A DNA stretch of 40,542 nt from Fibrobacter sp. (lineage in GTDB: Bacteria > Fibrobacterota > Fibrobacteria > Fibrobacterales > Fibrobacteraceae), in assembly GCA_024398935.1 (NCBI GenBank), contig JAKSIH010000025.1, forward strand, positions 1-40,542, written 5' to 3'. Below are positions 1 to 7,465 of the stretch, piece by piece (positions within the stretch are counted from its first letter, which is position 1; each line of letters opens with the position of its first letter). A program made the translations under genes and the position numbers. The notes beneath the pieces are model-generated. The model was not told the DNA's origin. It saw nothing but the letters and a program-made list of their open reading frames with translations, and ran no database searches.

Positions 1-46
1 ACGGTCAATACAATGGAAAATACTTTAGCGTTCATTGTGCAATCTC

Positions 47-673
47 CTAGTCAAAATGATACGGGGCAGGTTCACCCACCTTAAAGGTTCCAGCCATGTC
101 AATCTTCTTGAGAGCTTCATAGTCCACAGACTTCAGCTTCTTGCCGTCAAAGTTGAAAGTAACCACGCAGCCCTTACCGCAGGCGACTTCCTTTACATTT
201 GCCTCGTTCTTCAGCAGGAAGGATTCTGCAAGACCGGCCTTTTCCGCATAAGTATTTACAGCCTTGTCGCTAACACCTGCAGAGCTATAGATGTAGGCAA
301 CCTGCTTGAGGCGAGTTTCCTTATCGCCTTCAATCTTCTTTGCGGTTTCGTCAAAGGCGGCAACAGTCTTGTTTCCGCTCAAGGTTGCGTACACCAAGTT
401 CCAGGCCATGTTGTACTGGTCCACGGACTTCCACTGTTCATAGATGGTTGCGTCCACGCCATCACGATAGGCGGTGATTTGTGCATCGAAGGAAGACTTG
501 GCAGTTTCCTCATAAGAGCCCTTCAGGAGCATCATCATGACAAAAAGACCAACAATCAGGACAATATCCACGATTAGCAGAATCTTAAACTTTTTCATGC
601 TGTTAGAAGCCTTTGCTGCAGTATCTGCAGAATCGGTTTCCACCACTTCTGTTTCCATTTCTTCGTTATTCAT
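47..673 (-). CDS. Hypothetical single-pass membrane protein
   Basis: 208 residues. An acidic N-terminus of about 25 residues is followed by a short Lys-rich stretch (MKKFK) and one strongly hydrophobic segment at about residues 30-50 (ILLIVDIVLIVGLFVMMMLL). The rest is hydrophilic and would lie outside the cytoplasm if the positive-inside rule holds. It contains two Cys close together near residue 165 (ACGKGC). The start at 673 has an AAGGAA ribosome-binding-like sequence about 6 bases upstream. I recognise no family. The C-terminal 150 residues look folded, of mixed helix and strand, so a sensor or periplasmic anchor role is possible but not shown. The gene reads away from the next gene at 785. 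Confidence 0.75.
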   Translation of the reverse strand: MNNEEMETEVVETDSADTAAKASNSMKKFKILLIVDIVLIVGLFVMMMLLKGSYEETAKSSFDAQITAYRDGVDATIYEQWKSVDQYNMAWNLVYATLSGNKTVAAFDETAKKIEGDKETRLKQVAYIYSSAGVSDKAVNTYAEKAGLAESFLLKNEANVKEVACGKGCVVTFNFDGKKLKSVDYEALKKIDMAGTFKVGEPAPYHFD

Positions 674-771
674 AGGATTCCTTTTAAGAAAGTTCTACAT
701 AGAATTTAATTCCTTATAAGAAAATTGCAAGTTAACTTTTTGAAAAAAAAGGAAAAATAGGCGTCTTTTTC

Positions 772-779
772 TATATTTG
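772..779 (+). promoter_or_regulatory. TATATTTG promoter-like element, 5 nt before start codon
   Basis: TATATTTG lies 5 bases before the ATG at 785 and no Shine-Dalgarno sequence fits between them. It matches the TAnnTTTG -7 element known from Bacteroidetes promoters. The matching -33 TTTG is not at the expected spacing here. If used, the transcript would be nearly leaderless. Confidence 0.4.
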
Positions 780-784
780 AGGGC

Positions 785-1315
785 ATGACTGAAACTGCCG
801 AACAGAAAAAACTCCCCTCCCAGATTATCTTCGAGAACCTCAAGGAAATGATGAGGGCTAAAAATACGGCCCACGAGTCCATGTTCAAGTTCCACTGGAA
901 GAAAATGTGGCCCTTTAGGCTTTTCTGGCCCCAGGTAGATTTTGTCCGTATCATCCGTCTCATGGAAGAGCTGAAAAAGAACTGCAAGTCCCAGAAGGAA
1001 CTGGTCCAGAAGGCTCTTTCAAAGGCTAAGCCTTTCGAAAAGAATTTTCTTACGGCAGTTCCCGCCTACCTGGATGCCCTGGATGTTTCCTGCAGGCACC
1101 TCGCCAATGCCGCTCAATGGAAGCAGGACTGGCGTATGAAAAAGATAAATCGCGAAGTAAAGATCAAGCGAGACGTCTCCGACTGGGCCAACATCCTGAA
1201 GGAATACGAAACCGCACAGGGAAACTTGACTCGCGCAGGAGCATTCGTCTCCGCAGGCTGGCAGGAGTTCGTTGCCGCAGGCGCCTTTATCGACACACCC
1301 GCGGAAAGCAAGTAG
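785..1315 (+). CDS. Hypothetical cytoplasmic helical protein
   Basis: 176 residues, predicted mostly alpha-helical, without signal peptide or clear membrane segment. It is rich in Lys, Trp and Phe in its first third (for example KFHWKKMWPFRLFW near residues 36-50), which could be an amphipathic membrane-surface helix. I recognise no family. The ATG at 785 directly follows a TATATTTG element, so this start is preferred over downstream methionines. It converges on the glycosyltransferase gene that ends at 1357, with about 40 bases between the stops. Confidence 0.7.
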   Translation: MTETAEQKKLPSQIIFENLKEMMRAKNTAHESMFKFHWKKMWPFRLFWPQVDFVRIIRLMEELKKNCKSQKELVQKALSKAKPFEKNFLTAVPAYLDALDVSCRHLANAAQWKQDWRMKKINREVKIKRDVSDWANILKEYETAQGNLTRAGAFVSAGWQEFVAAGAFIDTPAESK

Positions 1316-1326
1316 TGGATTCTATC

Positions 1327-1341
1327 GGCATCTGCGATGCC
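1327..1341. terminator. Weak hairpin between convergent genes
   Basis: A perfect 6-bp stem (GGCATC/GATGCC) with a TGC loop sits between the convergent stops at 1315 and 1357. No clear T-tract follows on either strand, so terminator function is only suggested by position. Confidence 0.3.
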
Positions 1342-1356
1342 TCCTGAATGACGCGG

Positions 1357-2106
1357 TTAATGGCGGAAAAGCAGGGCGACCAGCAGATTCCAGCGCCACT
1401 TTAACCGCTGTGCAAAACCGGCAGAACGGCCACCCACCATCTGGGTGGCATTGTTTTCGTGCAGCCGATACAAAATCAGGGTCTGGTGCACGGAGGCCAC
1501 GCCATACTTGCGTTCCGCAAGGAGTCCAAGCCACTGGTCATGCATGGGAAGCCTTTTCGGGAATGGCAGGGCGACCTTCAGCAGGTCCCGGCGAAAAGCC
1601 ATGCAGCAGCCGGTAAAGGAATTCTTCAGACAGTTCCGATAGACGCCTTCCCTGTAGGGGCGTCTGGACCACATGGTCATGTACTGCGAGTAGCGGCTTG
1701 TTGAGGGTAGCGGTTCGCAGGCGCTATCGACCAGAATTGCATCATGAACCGCAAGCCAGGGCGAATCCTTACAGAAGCCGCCGTTCTCATAGCCAAGCGC
1801 GTCCAGCATGGCAGGAACCTTTCCCGGAAGCCACACGTCATCCTGGTCCGAAAGGAAAACCACATCCCCCCGAGCCTCCTTCAGGGCCCGTTCAAAATTA
1901 TACACCGGTCCAAGATGAGATCCCGCGGAAAGTACCCGGACTCTAGAGTCTTCAAACTTACGGATAATTTCCAGAGTATCATCCGTAGAACCGTCATCCG
2001 CGACAATCACTTCAGCATCGGCGGGCAACTGGGAAAGAATACTCTCCAGCTGTTGAGCGATAAAGCGAGCACCGTTATAAGTGGCCATGCAGACGGATAT
2101 TGACAT
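1357..2106 (-). CDS. Family 2 glycosyltransferase (rhamnosyltransferase-like)
   Basis: 249 residues. It is a GT-A fold glycosyltransferase expected to add a sugar from a nucleotide donor to a lipid-linked glycan at the cytoplasmic face of the inner membrane. The N-terminus shows the family start VCMATYNGARFIAQQLESIL, then ADDGSTDDT at about residue 36-44 and the metal-binding SDQDD at about residues 86-90. This SDQDDVW form is typical of rhamnosyltransferase-like GT2 members. The C-terminal third carries a basic, hydrophobic end without a full membrane anchor. It is the last gene of the minus-strand polysaccharide block and is separated from its neighbour by a 70-base tandem repeat that occupies the whole upstream gap. 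The sugar specificity cannot be read from the sequence. Confidence 0.88.
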   Translation of the reverse strand: MSISVCMATYNGARFIAQQLESILSQLPADAEVIVADDGSTDDTLEIIRKFEDSRVRVLSAGSHLGPVYNFERALKEARGDVVFLSDQDDVWLPGKVPAMLDALGYENGGFCKDSPWLAVHDAILVDSACEPLPSTSRYSQYMTMWSRRPYREGVYRNCLKNSFTGCCMAFRRDLLKVALPFPKRLPMHDQWLGLLAERKYGVASVHQTLILYRLHENNATQMVGGRSAGFAQRLKWRWNLLVALLFRH

Positions 2107-2176
2107 AGTGGGTAGTAGGTAGTAGGTAGTGGTTAGTGGTTAGTGATTAGTGGTTAGTGGTTAGTGGTTAGTGGTT
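2107..2176. repeat. Degenerate heptamer tandem repeat (GGTTAGT / GTAGTAG)
   Basis: The complete 70-base gap between two glycosyltransferase genes consists of GTAGTAG units followed by about six GGTTAGT-like units with single-base variants. There are no spacers, so this is not CRISPR. It lies immediately upstream of the minus-strand start at 2106 and replaces any recognisable Shine-Dalgarno sequence. Confidence 0.85.
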
Positions 2177-3145
2177 TTAGCGGGAGAGGAGTGTTGAGGG
2201 GATGAAGAGTTTGGGTAAGCGTTTTAGGAAGGAGCTGCTAAAACTTGCCAGTTGCGGCAGGTGCTTGACGGCCTCCCATTTTTGCTTATATGCCAACGCC
2301 GAAAACCAGCGAGCCTTCCAGATTTTAACTGCCTTGGAATAAAGCTTATGCTCCTTGTACTGTTCTATTATTTTTAGGAATTCCCCGTACATGCGGTTAT
2401 GATTGGTATGCATATTATTCCCGTGATCCCGGTAGTAACAGCAGACCACATCAGGGGAAACTGGCTGAGGACCAAACTCGTAAAGGACTTTCAGATATAG
2501 CGGATAATCTTCAAAGAAGAACCGTGCATCGTAGCCCCCGAGACTGCGGACTTTTTCGGTACGGAACATTTCCGCGCACCCGTGAAGGGCCTTCATGCCC
2601 AGGAAAAATTCCTCGAAATGTATTTCGGGAACCGCTTCCAGAAACTGCGGGTCCAGATTCTCCCCCACGACACCTTCTGCAGACATGGGTTTTACCTGCC
2701 CGAAGCACCCCACCGCCTGGGGATGGCTTTCCAGAAAGTTGAACTGTTTCACCAGACGATCCGGAGGCATGATGTCGTCAGAAGAAAACGTGCAGTAGCA
2801 TTTCCCTCGGGCGTAGGAGAGCAATTCGTTGCAAGTAGCGACCACCCCCTTATTGGGACGATGGACGAATCGAAAACCCAGCTCTTTCGAAAGCTTTTTC
2901 AGAATTTCAGGCGAGCGGTCTGAACTGCCGTCATCCACCACGACCAACTCAAAGGGAATACCCCGCTGTTCCATCACGGAACGGACGGCCGCTTCTACAT
3001 ACTTCTCGTGATTGTAGCTGGCAAGAAGCACAGAAACCAGGGGAACCTTATCCCGCTGTTCCATTTCCACACCTTCTGCAAATTTCTTGGCATAGATGTT
3101 TTCAAAGGGATTCTCTACGGCAACACTGATTATGGAGTATTCCAT
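2177..3145 (-). CDS. Family 2 glycosyltransferase
   Basis: 322 residues. GT-A glycosyltransferase with the N-terminal core VSVLLASYNHEKYVE at about residues 37-51, VVDDGSSDRSPEI about 30 residues later, and the metal-binding SSDD near residue 124. A C-terminal region with a typical W/Y-rich acceptor part follows. The start at 3145 is chosen because GGAGG lies 6 bases upstream inside the end of the flippase gene. An internal Met28 (3064) is a possible alternative that would remove an extension before the catalytic core. The gene overlaps the flippase gene by 16 bases, so the two are probably co-translated. It would build the glycan repeat together with the GT2 gene that follows. Donor and acceptor are unknown. 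Confidence 0.88.
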   Translation of the reverse strand: MEYSIISVAVENPFENIYAKKFAEGVEMEQRDKVPLVSVLLASYNHEKYVEAAVRSVMEQRGIPFELVVVDDGSSDRSPEILKKLSKELGFRFVHRPNKGVVATCNELLSYARGKCYCTFSSDDIMPPDRLVKQFNFLESHPQAVGCFGQVKPMSAEGVVGENLDPQFLEAVPEIHFEEFFLGMKALHGCAEMFRTEKVRSLGGYDARFFFEDYPLYLKVLYEFGPQPVSPDVVCCYYRDHGNNMHTNHNRMYGEFLKIIEQYKEHKLYSKAVKIWKARWFSALAYKQKWEAVKHLPQLASFSSSFLKRLPKLFIPSTLLSR

Positions 3146-4383
3146 TTCAGCCTCCAGACCAGAACTCCCATGACCAGGAAGTACAAAATATTTTCTGCGG
3201 CGTAGGCCAGCATGGGGCCACTAAAATAGAAGTACTTCATTCCCACAATGGTTCCCAGCGCAAGAAACATTTCACCAAAAATTTCCGTAGCGATAAACTT
3301 TTTCGTTTCCTGACGGGATATCAGGACCAGAGCCAGAGTGAAGCCACCCGCCCTGAAGAAATCCCCCACCAGCTGCCACTGCATATAGTCAGCGGCACCC
3401 AGGTAGGCGTTTGAAAAAAGAATGGGAACAAAGAAATTTCGGCCAAGGAAAAGGGAGCCAACCAGCACGAGAGAAAAGCCCAAAACAAAGAAAAGCTTGG
3501 GATAGAAAACCTTATTGAATTCAGCCCGACTTTTCACCTTGGAAACAGCGGGGAGAACCGTTACGGTAAGAACCGCAGAAATGACCATAAAGATGAAGTC
3601 GGAAAATTTCCAAACGCTCTGCCAGAGGCCCGCCGCATTGTGTCCAAAACTTCCATCGATAGCCGTACGCATAATGGTGAGCACGATTGGAGAAAGGACC
3701 ATGGGAACAATTCCCATCAGGGCATAGGAATGCCAGGGCCTGCGGGTATCCAGGGCGGTCGACCAGATATATTTCAGGCGGAACCTAGTCTTCTTGGTGA
3801 CTGCCGCCGCAAAGAAGGCTCCAAGGATGCTCTGGGTCGCGATAACGGAGAGGACGCTCAGTTTTCCCGTATAAAGGAAAGCCGCCACCCAGAGAATCTG
3901 CCAGAGGGCGGTAACCACATTGATCAAGGCCCACTTCCGATTCTCCCCAAGCCCTACCATGGCCGACGACACAATGGCAATCACGTTGGAGGCAAGGATT
4001 CCCGGCATGGCAAAGAGAATGGCGGCCTGTACCAGTCGGGGCTGCATTCCCGGAAAGAGGGTTTCCAGAGGCGCCATGAAACAGAACAGCACCATGGCAA
4101 TAAAGGTGAAGAGGGTCGCAAAGGTAGTAATGCGCACTCCCCCGCGCCAGATCCCCAGCAGTTCCTTCTCGTTTTCCGCATTCTTTGCAGTGAGGCTTGT
4201 CCAGCCGTTCTGCAGGGCAAGGCTAGAGGTCGCCTGTCCGATGGACATCAGGTTCAGGAACTGCCCCACGCAGGCAAAGGCTGCAGGCGGTAGAAATATG
4301 GCCAACAATTTATTGATGGCAAGCGCCCGCAAGGCGTTTACCACGGTAACTGCACCAGACTCAAAAAACTTCTTTAGGAACAT
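3130..4383 (-). CDS. Wzx-like polysaccharide flippase
   Basis: 417 residues with about 10-12 hydrophobic segments spread over the whole length, which fits the MATE/MVF-type O-unit flippase family that moves lipid-linked oligosaccharides across the inner membrane. Positions near residues 20-48, 88-120, 170-195 and 290-330 are clearly membrane-spanning, with short charged loops between them. The N-terminal pattern resembles WzxE-type flippases. It starts 10 bases inside the end of the aminotransferase gene and its own end overlaps the next glycosyltransferase, forming a tight minus-strand operon. Family assignment rests on topology and context rather than on a catalytic motif. Confidence 0.8.
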   Translation of the reverse strand: MFLKKFFESGAVTVVNALRALAINKLLAIFLPPAAFACVGQFLNLMSIGQATSSLALQNGWTSLTAKNAENEKELLGIWRGGVRITTFATLFTFIAMVLFCFMAPLETLFPGMQPRLVQAAILFAMPGILASNVIAIVSSAMVGLGENRKWALINVVTALWQILWVAAFLYTGKLSVLSVIATQSILGAFFAAAVTKKTRFRLKYIWSTALDTRRPWHSYALMGIVPMVLSPIVLTIMRTAIDGSFGHNAAGLWQSVWKFSDFIFMVISAVLTVTVLPAVSKVKSRAEFNKVFYPKLFFVLGFSLVLVGSLFLGRNFFVPILFSNAYLGAADYMQWQLVGDFFRAGGFTLALVLISRQETKKFIATEIFGEMFLALGTIVGMKYFYFSGPMLAYAAENILYFLVMGVLVWRLKWNTP

Positions 4384-5591
4384 GAGCCGTCCTTAGGATT
4401 ATCGGTAGATTCAAAACTGTTCACGCCATCAATGACCATACCGATTTCCTCTTCTGTCATGAAAGGATGAAGAGGCAGGCTCAATTCTGTTGCGGCCAGC
4501 CTTTCTGCAACGGGATAATCAACCACACCATAAGTATCCACAAAGGCTTTCTGCCTGTGGGGCGGCGTAGGGTAATGAATCAAGGTTTCAACGCCAAGTT
4601 CCGCCAGATGTTTCTGGAGGGCATCGCGGCAGCTGGAACCATCCCGGCAGACGCAATGGATGGCAAAAATGTGCCAGACGCAATCCGAAATAGGATGCGC
4701 AGGATTCACCTCATTGGCGGACTGCGGCAGGCGAATCAAGGGATTCCTGATTTCTGCAAGGTAGCGTTTTGCAATTTCATTACGGCGAGAGTTCTCGGAA
4801 TCAAGTCGCGGAAGCTTTGCGCTCAAGACTGCGGCCTGCATTTCATCCAGTCGGGAGTTCTCCCCCACATATTCATGAACATATTTCTTTTCGGAGCCGT
4901 AATTTGCCAGCTTTCGCACAACGCAAGCCAGAGCTTCGTCAGAGGTAACTACTGCTCCGCCATCCCCAAGAGCCCCCAGGTTCTTGCCGGGATAAAAACT
5001 GAAACCGGCGGCGTCGCCCAAATTGCCAGCCCTTTTCAGAGAACCTTCGCCCGACATGTCCATACAGGCGCCATGAGCCTGGGCGGCATCTTCCAGCAAG
5101 AGTAGGCCACGGTCTTCCGCGAAACCGCGCAAACGATCCATAGGGCAAAGCCTTCCGTATAGGTGAACCGCAAGGATCGCCTTCACACGGACATGGCTAT
5201 ATGTGGCGTTCAAGAAAGATTTTTCCACAGAGCCCAGGGTCAGGACACAAGTTTTCTCGTCAGGCTCTGCAGGGACAGGTACAAGACCTGCGGCCTTGAC
5301 GGCAAGCCAGGTCGCAATGAATGTATTGCTGGGAACGATAACGCCATCACCCAGGTCCAATTGACCAAGTTCGATGTAGCCTTTCAATATCAAGGACAAG
5401 GCCTCAAGACCATTCCCAACCCCAACGCAAAAGCGGGTCCCGCAGTATTCGGCAAAAGCCGTTTCAAATTCCTGGCAGCATTTGCCACGAATGTACCAGC
5501 CGGAATCCACCACCTGATCTACTGCATTCTTCAGTTCATCACCGTAAGAATCGTTTACTCGCTTGAGAGGATAATAGGGAACTTTTGTCAT
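4374..5591 (-). CDS. DegT/DnrJ/EryC1/StrS sugar aminotransferase (FdtB-like)
   Basis: 405 residues from the ATG at 5591. It is a PLP-dependent aminotransferase that would transfer an amino group from glutamate to a nucleotide-linked keto-sugar. Seen: VPSNTFIAT (about residues 87-95), LLEDAAQAHGA with the PLP-contacting Asp, and the Schiff-base lysine in FYPGKNLGALGDGG (Lys203). The C-terminal WHIFAIH and IHYPTPPH stretches are typical of the family. A longer reading frame begins with TTG at 5630, but those 13 extra residues do not look like the family N-terminus (which begins VPYYPLKRV). An FdtA-type ketoisomerase lies 1.2 kb away, so the likely product is a dTDP-3-amino-3,6-dideoxyhexose; this is inference. 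Confidence 0.9.
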   Translation of the reverse strand: MTKVPYYPLKRVNDSYGDELKNAVDQVVDSGWYIRGKCCQEFETAFAEYCGTRFCVGVGNGLEALSLILKGYIELGQLDLGDGVIVPSNTFIATWLAVKAAGLVPVPAEPDEKTCVLTLGSVEKSFLNATYSHVRVKAILAVHLYGRLCPMDRLRGFAEDRGLLLLEDAAQAHGACMDMSGEGSLKRAGNLGDAAGFSFYPGKNLGALGDGGAVVTSDEALACVVRKLANYGSEKKYVHEYVGENSRLDEMQAAVLSAKLPRLDSENSRRNEIAKRYLAEIRNPLIRLPQSANEVNPAHPISDCVWHIFAIHCVCRDGSSCRDALQKHLAELGVETLIHYPTPPHRQKAFVDTYGVVDYPVAERLAATELSLPLHPFMTEEEIGMVIDGVNSFESTDNPKDGSCS

Positions 5592-5656
5592 GGAATTCAA
5601 AGTAGTAAATATCCTCTTTCTAAAAAACAATTTTTGCCGTAAAGACGATGAAATGG

Positions 5657-5664
5657 CAAATATA
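5657..5664 (-). promoter_or_regulatory. Divergent promoter-like element TATATTTG
   Basis: On the minus strand TATATTTG lies about 65 bases before the aminotransferase ATG at 5591. The same bases read on the plus strand give TATAAATG running into the divergent gene that starts at 5666. The short divergent region probably holds both promoters. Confidence 0.35.
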
Positions 5665-5665
5665 A

Positions 5666-6739
5666 ATGATGAAGATTTACTACTTTAAGGACATGCTTGA
5701 ACTGCTGAACTACAAAAAGGAACTGGACCATCGACTGGACAACTTTGTTTTCCAGGAATCCGTCAATGGGACTTTTTTACAGAGCAGGCAGTTTCTCAAC
5801 TACCATCCGGACAATCGTTTTGAGGAAGCAAGCTTCGCCTTGGAACGTAGCGGAACCATCGCAGTCTATTTTCCAGGCAATGAAATTTTAGAACCGGATG
5901 GCAGCAAGACTTTCGTATCCCATCAGGGGTCAACTTTCGGTGGCCCCATATTCAGCAAGGCATTCTACTCTGCAAGCAGAGTCATGGAAGCCCTGAAATT
6001 TGCAGACCAGCTTTTTGCAAGCAAATACAAGAAAGTTCGGCTCAAGATTACTCCGGCCCTTTTCGCCAAGGAATCTCCGGACATGATCGAGTACGCCCTG
6101 GAACACCTGGGATACACCCGCCATACGGAGCTTAGTTCCTGTACCGCCCTCGTGGATGCCGACCGCAACCAGATTGCCGACCCTCTGGCCAACTGCGAAA
6201 AGGACTGCCGCCGCATCTTCCGCAATTCTGAAAAGTTCGATGTTACCTACCGGATATTCAATGCGGCCGATGTTCAAACCGGCAAACCCTCCAGGGAGCT
6301 TCAGGAATTCTACAGCTTCCTCGAAATTTCCAAGGCCAAGCATAACGTAAAGCCGGTTCATTCCATGGAAGAACTTTGCGATTTGGAAAAGCGTCTCAAT
6401 GTTTCCGCCCCAGACGGCACGACTCAGGAAAGAATCCGTTTCCGCGGCATCTGGCTTAACGATCGTTACGTGGCCGCCATGATGCTATTCGCCTTTCCCG
6501 AAGTAGGCGTTCTTCACGCCCAGTACATCGCTCCCGACGACAACTTCAAGGATTTCCACCCGACCACGACGCTGTATGTCAACGCCATGCGTGAAGCGGC
6601 CCGCGAAGGCTTCAGGAAATTCAGCTGGGGCATTTCCACCGAAGATGGCGGAAACTACCTGAACGAAAGCCTTATCAAGTACAAGGAATCTCTTGGGGCA
6701 AAGCCTGTAGTAAACGCCTACTACACCAAGGATTTCTAA
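5666..6739 (+). CDS. FemAB/GNAT-like acyltransferase
   Basis: 357 residues, soluble. The N-terminal half contains LQSRQFLNYHPDNRF and an HQGSTFGGPIF stretch. The C-terminal half (about residues 180-350) has the layout of a GNAT-type fold of the FemAB/Acetyltransf_6 group: a CRRIFRNSEKF segment, a beta-strand pair RFRGIWLNDRYVAAMMLFAF, and a final FRKFSWGISTEDGGNYLNESLIKYKE-type segment. FemAB-like proteins in polysaccharide loci often acylate or aminoacylate sugar or peptidoglycan precursors. Here the gene sits alone on the plus strand between two minus-strand amino-sugar genes and could supply the N-acylation step. No substrate can be named. Two adjacent ATG codons (5666, 5669) are possible starts. 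Confidence 0.72.
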   Translation: MMKIYYFKDMLELLNYKKELDHRLDNFVFQESVNGTFLQSRQFLNYHPDNRFEEASFALERSGTIAVYFPGNEILEPDGSKTFVSHQGSTFGGPIFSKAFYSASRVMEALKFADQLFASKYKKVRLKITPALFAKESPDMIEYALEHLGYTRHTELSSCTALVDADRNQIADPLANCEKDCRRIFRNSEKFDVTYRIFNAADVQTGKPSRELQEFYSFLEISKAKHNVKPVHSMEELCDLEKRLNVSAPDGTTQERIRFRGIWLNDRYVAAMMLFAFPEVGVLHAQYIAPDDNFKDFHPTTTLYVNAMREAAREGFRKFSWGISTEDGGNYLNESLIKYKESLGAKPVVNAYYTKDF

Positions 6740-6742
6740 ACG

Positions 6743-6766
6743 AAAAAGCCCGGGTGGAACCCCGGG
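6743..6766 (-). terminator. Rho-independent terminator of the FdtA-like gene
   Basis: CCCGGG at 6749-6754 pairs with CCCGGG at 6761-6766 around a 6-base loop. Read on the minus strand it is followed by CTTTTT. It lies just past the minus-strand stop at 6772 and may also stop plus-strand transcription from the gene that ends at 6739. Confidence 0.75.
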
Positions 6767-6771
6767 ACTAT

Positions 6772-7176
6772 TTATTCTACTTCCTTCAGGAAATCATTAT
6801 ACTCATAAATGTAGTCGGAAGCATCGTAATGTTCCGAGGCCAACACCATGCATACCGCACCGCTACTGAAATTTTCGATTTCACGCCAGGTCATGGTGGG
6901 AATGTACAAGCCCTTGTAGGAGCGATTCAACTGGAACTTCTGGCGGGTCTTGCCGTCGTCCAGTACCACATCAAAGCTACCGCTGGCGGCAAAGATCAAC
7001 TGGCGGAGCTTACGATGGGCATGTCCCCCGCGGGTAGAACCTCCCGGCACATCGTACAGGTAATACACGCGCTTGATGTCGAAGGGCATCAGTTCGCCCC
7101 CTTCCACAACGCTCAGGTTACCACGTTCATCGTGTACAATGGGGATATCGATCAGCTGGGGTTCGTTCCAATTCAT
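6772..7176 (-). CDS. FdtA/QdtA-type dTDP-4-oxo-6-deoxyglucose 3,4-ketoisomerase
   Basis: 134 residues from the ATG at 7176. Small cupin enzymes of this family move the keto group of dTDP-4-keto-6-deoxyglucose from C4 to C3 before transamination. Seen: HDERGNLSVVEG at residues 15-26, the signature STRGGHAHRKLRQLIF with the catalytic-type His52 and His54, then ASGSFDVVLDDG and IPTMTWREIENFS, all characteristic of the FdtA/WxcM-like group. A longer frame to 7245 runs into repeat DNA and lacks homologous content. A TATATTTA element lies only 4 bases before this ATG. With the DegT aminotransferase it would form a 3-amino-3,6-dideoxy sugar pathway. FdtA and QdtA differ in stereochemistry and cannot be separated here. 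Confidence 0.87.
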   Translation of the reverse strand: MNWNEPQLIDIPIVHDERGNLSVVEGGELMPFDIKRVYYLYDVPGGSTRGGHAHRKLRQLIFAASGSFDVVLDDGKTRQKFQLNRSYKGLYIPTMTWREIENFSSGAVCMVLASEHYDASDYIYEYNDFLKEVE

Positions 7177-7180
7177 GGCG

Positions 7181-7188
7181 TAAATATA
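7181..7188 (-). promoter_or_regulatory. TATATTTA promoter-like element, 4 nt before start
   Basis: On the minus strand TATATTTA is followed by CGCC and the ATG at 7176. There is no room for a Shine-Dalgarno sequence, which suggests leaderless or near-leaderless transcription. Confidence 0.4.
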
Positions 7189-7194
7189 ATTGAC

Positions 7195-7285
7195 AATTGA
7201 GAATTGATGATTGATAATTATAAAATTTCGCGGCAAAGCCGCCATTCTTTCAAATTATCCATTTTCAATCATCAATCATCCATTA
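7195..7285. repeat. Inverted repeat of degenerate heptamers with inner hairpin
   Basis: GATGATTGAT at 7206-7215 is a perfect reverse complement of ATCAATCATC at 7271-7280, and both arms are flanked by further TTGA/ATCA-type units. Between them lies a small GC-rich palindrome, GCGGC-AAA-GCCGC (7230-7242). The element separates the divergent FdtA-like and rpsD genes. It resembles the heptamer arrays elsewhere in the window. Confidence 0.7.
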
Positions 7286-7391
7286 AAAAAGCCGTTCCTC
7301 GGGTGCAAGTCTCCCCCTCCGGCAGCCGAATTTCCCCTGCGAGAATTCCTATGGCTCTTGAAATCCCTCACAAGATTTTCTATATATGGGG

Positions 7392-7460
7392 CACACTTAG
7401 CGTATGTCGTGTTAAGCTCTACCAGCATACGTGTGAACCAAAGAGCTTCCTTTAACGAGG
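7392..7460 (+). promoter_or_regulatory. rpsD leader: candidate H-type pseudoknot
   Basis: Two interleaved perfect pairings are visible. CGTATG (7401-7406) pairs with CATACG (7426-7431), and AAGCTCT (7414-7420) in the first loop pairs with AGAGCTT (7442-7448). CACA (7392-7395) can add to the first stem with TGTG (7432-7435). GTTA (7411-7414) can compete for TAAC (7453-7456), next to the GAGG ribosome binding site (7457-7460). The order a-b-a'-b' is that of a pseudoknot. S4 is known to repress its own operon in Escherichia coli by binding a pseudoknot at the translation start, so autoregulation by S4 is likely here. A TATATAT-like -10 region lies at about 7380-7387. Confidence 0.6.
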
Positions 7461-7465
7461 TTAAT

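Noticed and set aside
2107..2176. Possible CRISPR array
   Set aside because: Units are contiguous heptamers without unique spacers, and no cas genes are present.
7211..7465. N-terminal extension of S4 in the same frame
   Set aside because: The upstream frame runs through repeat DNA and the leader. Family homology begins at the ATG at 7466, which has a GAGG site.
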